Source: Salminus brasiliensis (taxonomy: Eukaryota > Chordata > Actinopteri > Characiformes > Bryconidae). Taken from it: DNA of 64,000 bases. Every line of letters begins with the position of its first letter. Position 1 is the stretch's first letter. The position numbers were made by a program, and so were the translations under genes. This document shows, one piece after another, positions 60,301 through 64,000 of the stretch. The stretch spans positions 35,213,241 to 35,277,240 of the forward strand of contig NC_132883.1 in assembly GCF_030463535.1 (NCBI RefSeq), written 5' to 3'. A model generated the notes under the pieces. That model was not told where the DNA came from. It ran no database searches and saw nothing but the letters and a program-made list of their open reading frames with translations.

Positions 60301-63300
60301 GGAGAGAGAGTTACAACAATAAATGAGCAGCTTGTTGAACACTGGGAAAATGGCAAGGGCTGCTTAAAATGTAAGGACCAGAATTTCCTGTGTGTGCATG
60401 AGAAGTGCACTTTCAGCTCTATGTAACGTGACGATAACACACAGGTGTTTTTGGCTCATTTCTATTGTGGTCTTCCCTACTGCTAGGTGTCCGCCACTCA
60501 AACATCATCTGTGACAGCTGTAAGAAGCATGGCATTATGGGAATGCGTTGGAAATGTAAGGTGTGTTTCGACTACGACCTGTGCACACACTGCTACATGA
60601 ACAACAAACACGACCTCTCGCATGCCTTTGAGCGCTACGAGACTGCGCACTCGCAGCCGTGAGTATACCAAGTCTCTTCTCTTTTCACTGCCTTATCCCC
60701 AACTTTCTCTCTTCCTCTCTCTCTCACTCTCTCTCTCGCTCTCTAGACGAGATTCCATTTAAACGTTTTGCAAATGTTATGGGCAGTTATGAAATTTAGA
60801 GAAAATGCTAAATAAGTTGTGTTTCCATCCACAACAGTTGTGCGAAGAAACTTTAGATGACATAGGCTACCGCAACTACATTTTAATGGCTGTGGTGTTT
60901 GCAGTTGTGAGCCTCCCCAACAGCATCCACCATACGTGTGGGAGTGCAAACACACCAGACAATTCTAGGAGAGCAGTACAGAGCCATGTTTTAGAGGAAC
61001 TTTGATTTAGCATTTTGGTCATGATGGGAACATCCGTATGGCCAGTCGATTATCTGGTCACCGGCCACTTATTATTATTATTATTATATATTATTATTAT
61101 TATTAAGTGCCAGCTAATAAGAAAATCATGTGATCAAGTTGTACGAAAGAAAAATCTGACTCTCTCTCTCACTCGCTCTGTCGCTCTCTCTCTTCTGAAT
61201 CACTCTTCCGCATGGCTAAACACTAACCCTCTCTTTTCCCGCCAGCTCTGTCTGAATGTCAGGTTGTTCTTCTCGTTCTCCCATTGAACATAACACGTTA
61301 TTATATAAATTGTGCGTAAATCAGACACTGTTTTTAAGCACCATATGAAGGCTACGTGATGCTCTAGGGTTGGCCCACATCTTAGAATGCAAAAAAAGCA
61401 CAGTGTATTTACAGCAGGGGTTCTTCAGTCTTGCCCAGCACAAACATACTCATTTAATGTATCAAAGCACTCTGCGGACTGAAAAGTTTGAAGTGAAGAT
61501 CCAGTTACTTTATTCCAAAGGGATATAGCTTTTTTGTTTTTTTTTATCAGATAGTGTAATTGAATATAGGTCAACTGTGAAGGCCTTTTTTCTTTGTAAT
61601 TTTAAATTAATGATGACCTTATGCTCAAGCACCTCACACACAGAAATGCCACCAGGTGCTCCGGAGCACAGTGTAATTAAATGTGAGGGGCATTTTATAA
61701 ATACGAAGTAATGCCCACCTTGTACTTTCAGCAAAAGTGTTTACCCAAGGTGTACAAATAACCACCTGGGCTGACCAGTCAGCTGTGAACACCACACAGG
61801 TGTGACTGAATTCCTTGAGAGGGAAAAGAAATCACAGCATGTAATGTATGTCCTGCACTGTTTGTGTTCTGCACTATAGCAGGAATCAATGTCTGAGATG
61901 GCTGTCTAAGAGTTGATTCAGTAGTTTTATTGGCCAGCTCATAGAGCAAAGGTAATAACACTTTGATTAATACATCTATGATTATAAGATTTATTACAGC
62001 TGTGGAGGTATTTGGAGTTTAGTTGAAGTACATGAAAAGGGTACAATGTGTGGTAGAACCTAATGGCTTCAAAGTTTTTCTCAGCAGGACATTTTAGGAC
62101 AGGTTACGGCTGCATAGAGTGCAGTAAAAAAGTGCTGCCTGTCAGGACACTGACCCTATATCTTAAAGCACAACCAAGTAATGCAAAAAAGAAACCCTGA
62201 GGGAACAAAACACTGCATAATGATAGATATTTTATGTATTTATGCTGCCAAGAGAGGTGCAGCCATCTATTGAAAGGATGGTAGCAATCAGTTTTTTTTT
62301 TCCCATACAGGGCAATTGGGTATTGAATATCATTTCTTGTACGACCGTAATATCAAATGTAGCAGTAACGTCCACAGTTCAAAGTGGTGGCAAGACAAAA
62401 AAAAGTGAAGGTAAAAGTTTACATACTGTAATGTAAAAAACACTATGCCTCTTTTAATTGTGTGGTTTTACATATCGGGACATAAAAAAACATGAATCAG
62501 TACCTTGTAGAACCACCTTTAGCAGAAATAACTTGAAGTTGAAGTAATGTTTTATGTATTACCTTTTTTGTATTTTTCTGAATGAATTTTGGCCCACTCT
62601 TCTCTTATTTCTGCACAGCTCTCTTAAAGTACTGACATCATTTCATTTGGGTTGAAGTCTGGACTATGACTGGGCCATTGCAACAATTCTTTTCTTTTTT
62701 TTGCTGGTGCGTTTGGGATCATTGTCCTGTTGCATGACCCCATTTCGGCCAAGCTTTAGCTATTGGATAGATGGCCTCACATTTGACTCCAGAATACTGG
62801 AATACAGAGGAGTTCATGGTGGACTTAGTGACTGGAAGGTCCCAGGTCCTGTGGCTGCAAAACAAGCCCAAATCATCTACTTTCCACCACTGTTTCTGAC
62901 AATTGGTCGGAGGTGTTTATGCTGATATTCAGGGTTTTTTTTTGTTTTTACCAAACATGGTGCTGTACAGTATGGCCGATCATCTCCACTTTGGTCTTGT
63001 CTGTCCAAAGGACATTGTTCCAGAAGTCTTGTGGTTTGTTCAGATTCCACTTTGCAAACCGTAGCCATGTTGCCATGTTCTTTTTAGAAAGAAGAGGCCT
63101 GGCAACCCTTGTACTGTCATGTACTTGAAACATTTAACATGCTAACTGAGGCCCTTAAGAGAATATGTAGGAGATGTAGGAGTTGTTGTTTTTTTTGCAA
63201 TTTCTCTGCACATTGCACGATCTGACCTTGGGGTGAATTTGCTGGGACATTCACTCCTGGGAAGATTGGCAACTGTGTTGAAAGTTTTTCACTTCTGAGT

Positions 63301-64000
63301 AATCTTTCTCACTGTATAATAATGGACTTCATATTTTTTGGAAACAGCTGTATAACCCTTCCCATAACCCTTTCCAGATTGATGGGAAGCAGCAGTTGCT
63401 TCTCTAAGACCATTGCTGATGTCTTTCCTCCTTGGCATTGTGTTAACCCAAACCTGAATGGTCCAGACCATTTAGGTGTGGGTTAACACAGCTTTTATAG
63501 AGGTGGTCCCACTTGCTGATGATCAGTTAATCAAGGGCATTTAATTAGCAGCACCTAGCTGCTACTTACCCTTTTAATTCCACTAAGGGTAATTTATTAC
63601 AAACTGCTTCTGAAGTTTGGCCTAGTTTTTGTTAAATAATTAATGGCAGTGGAATTTGTCATGTGTTGTTCATCTTGTTGTTCAGGTTGAATTTTTCTTA
63701 TTTTAAGACCTGCTAAATGCCAGGTGGTGTTTTGTCATGTCCTGATATGTAAAACCATATAATTAAAATAGGGCTGCACAATAGTGGAAAAATCTGGCAT
63801 TGCAATATTTTATTTACGTTTTTTTTTTTTTTTTTTTTTACAATGCTCTGAACACCTTTGTTCACCTCACCTGCAGTTGTTCCTGTGTACCTGTGATGCT
63901 CAATCCAAGTACATCTAAATGTGCTTTAAAATGTATTGAGTCAACTTAGTATAAATGCAAGTTTACATGCATCAAGCCTGTGTGACCTAACGAATTTGAA
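57194..64000 (+). CDS. mib2: E3 ubiquitin-protein ligase MIB2 (5' part; gene continues off window)
   Basis: MIB2 (mind bomb 2, skeletrophin) is a cytoplasmic RING E3 ligase that ubiquitinates Notch ligands such as Delta and Jagged and promotes their endocytosis. The full protein has MIB/HERC2, ZZ, second MIB/HERC2, repeat, ankyrin and RING domains, about 1,000 residues. Only two coding exons are inside the window: 57376-57598 (MIB/HERC2 domain 1) and 60487-60658 (ZZ finger). The start at 57376 ([19 protein letters not shown] context) lies close to the human start, which has a few more residues before VGMRVVRG. The paralogue MIB1 is less similar in the first domain. Its neighbourhood near mmp23 and cdk11b supports MIB2. 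Confidence 0.93.
57376..57598 (+). CDS. mib2: mib2 exon: first MIB/HERC2 domain
   Basis: 74 codons plus one base. Reads [20 protein letters not shown], then [28 protein letters not shown] and [17 protein letters not shown]. The VRGxDWKWGxQDxGEG and VQWDxGTRxNYRxGYxG motifs define the MIB/HERC2 fold, which binds Notch ligand tails. It closely follows human MIB2. Donor GTGAGT at 57599. The frame continues as G|GT in the next exon. Confidence 0.97.
59135..59184 (+). repeat. TTG/TTC microsatellite
   Basis: Five or so TTG units passing into TTC units. Confidence 0.9.
59461..59863. mobile_element. foldback MITE with about 100-bp inverted arms
   Basis: The left arm runs from GTACAAAAGTCAGGACA through 'gcaatattgggaggtggagg'; the right arm, reversed, runs from GTACAAACTAATTAGGACA through 'gcaatattggaagatgaagg'. 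The arms agree in order and spacing over about 100 bp. No coding capacity. A non-autonomous DNA transposon; the superfamily is not clear. Confidence 0.8.
60075..60250 (+). mobile_element. SINE family B, copy 3
   Basis: Contains 'cgtaactccccctagcacta' and 'agagcctccaacattccaat', aligning with copy 1 at 15466-15500 ('cgtaactcctgctggaacta'). The right half has diverged. Confidence 0.55.
60487..60658 (+). CDS. mib2: mib2 exon: ZZ zinc finger
   Basis: 172 bp, entering in phase 1 and leaving in phase 2. It encodes [40 protein letters not shown] and [17 protein letters not shown]. Cysteine pairs CDSC, CKVC and CTHC plus the two late histidines form the ZZ-type finger; all ligands are present. Human MIB2 has the same exon content. 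Acceptor CTGCTAG, donor GTGAGT at 60659. Confidence 0.97.
61070..61105 (+). repeat. ATT microsatellite
   Basis: ATT units with one ATATAT interruption. Confidence 0.9.
62390..63765 (-). mobile_element. Tc1-like DNA transposon, decayed
   Basis: About 1.4 kb, the usual Tc1 size. Minus strand carries transposase remnants in order, and the plus strand shows typical Tc1 stretches ('tttgggatcattgtcctgtt', 'aaggacattgttccagaagt', 'ttggggtgaatttgctggga'). Outer ends are inferred from related fish elements, so boundaries are good to about 50 bp only. Confidence 0.8.
62650..63440 (-). pseudogene. Tc1-like transposase pseudogene
   Basis: In the minus strand an N-terminal helix-turn-helix part begins [14 protein letters not shown] at about 63438 and contains [18 protein letters not shown] later piece reads [20 protein letters not shown], the linker before the first catalytic Asp of the DDE domain. 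Several frameshifts and a missing stretch separate them, so no active protein can be made. Confidence 0.8.
63769..64000. mobile_element. hAT-like element, left end (continues off window)
   Basis: Starts TAGGGCTGCACAATAGTGG, a hAT-type terminus, followed by 'aaaatctggcattgcaatat'. It sits where the right end of the Tc1-like element should be, suggesting it was inserted into it. The other terminus is outside the window. Confidence 0.45.

Larger units (their letters stand above)
57599..60486 (+). other. mib2: mib2 intron
   Basis: 2,888 bp. Contains a TTG/TTC repeat (59135-59184), a foldback element (59461-59863) and SINE B copy 3 (60075-60250). No other gene seen. Confidence 0.95.
60659..64000 (+). 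other. mib2: mib2 intron (5' part)
   Basis: No further mib2 exon found before the window edge; the next expected exon is the second MIB/HERC2 domain. Contains CT-rich tracts, an ATT repeat (61070-61105), the Tc1-like element at 62390-63765 and a hAT-like end at 63769. Confidence 0.8.

Noticed and set aside
62701-62925. Plus-strand open frame in the right-end transposon.
   Set aside because: It is the reverse strand of the decayed Tc1-like transposase.
1-64000. Search for CRISPR arrays, operons, toxin-antitoxin or phage-like systems.
   Set aside because: Nothing fits. Genes have introns, CpG promoters and poly(A) signals; the only regular array is a minisatellite without spacers.

Overview
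This is nuclear DNA from a ray-finned (teleost) fish. The window carries four vertebrate genes with GT-AG introns, CpG-rich 5' ends, long AT-rich introns full of fish-type DNA transposons and tRNA-derived SINEs, and many microsatellites. The repeat content suggests an otophysan (characin, catfish or knifefish relative), but that is only a weak inference.

Layout. (1) 914-1006 (+) is the last coding exon of cdk11b, with a long 3' UTR to about 2.43 kb. (2) 2.47-22.2 kb (-) is mmp23, a membrane-anchored matrix metalloproteinase. Seven consecutive exons (12186 down to 2832) join in frame with matching phases and encode the furin-type junction, catalytic domain, ShK-type cysteine domain and Ig-like domain. 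A signal-anchor exon lies at 22083-22193, and a likely linking exon at 18495-18562. cdk11b and mmp23 are tail to tail, with 3' ends nearly touching. (3) 26.7-30.2 kb (+) is ubiad1, with a CpG-rich promoter and two coding exons that together make a complete 347-residue UbiA prenyltransferase. (4) From a CpG-rich promoter near 35.3-36.06 kb (+), mib2 begins. After a roughly 21 kb first intron, the exons at 57194-57598 (first MIB/HERC2 domain) and 60487-60658 (ZZ zinc finger) are present, and the gene runs off the right edge.

The neighbourhood mib2/mmp23/cdk11b matches the human 1p36.33 cluster, but here ubiad1 (human 1p36.22) lies inside it and mib2 points the other way relative to mmp23. The genes do not form a pathway: cdk11b is a cyclin-dependent kinase in transcription and splicing, mmp23 a shed metalloproteinase and channel modulator, ubiad1 a menaquinone-4/CoQ prenyltransferase, and mib2 an E3 ubiquitin ligase in Notch ligand trafficking.

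Non-genic DNA includes a striking 19/20-bp minisatellite (21.2-21.74 kb) in mmp23 intron 1, two hAT-type MITEs with readable 8-bp target-site duplications (40067-40391 and 49026-49313), a TA-flanked MITE family with at least five copies, a 403-bp foldback element, a decayed Tc1-like transposon at the right end, and three same-strand copies of one tRNA-derived SINE. I see no prokaryotic, viral or CRISPR-like system. The points most worth following are the uncharted 5' exon structure of mmp23 and a possible N-terminal extension of mib2.
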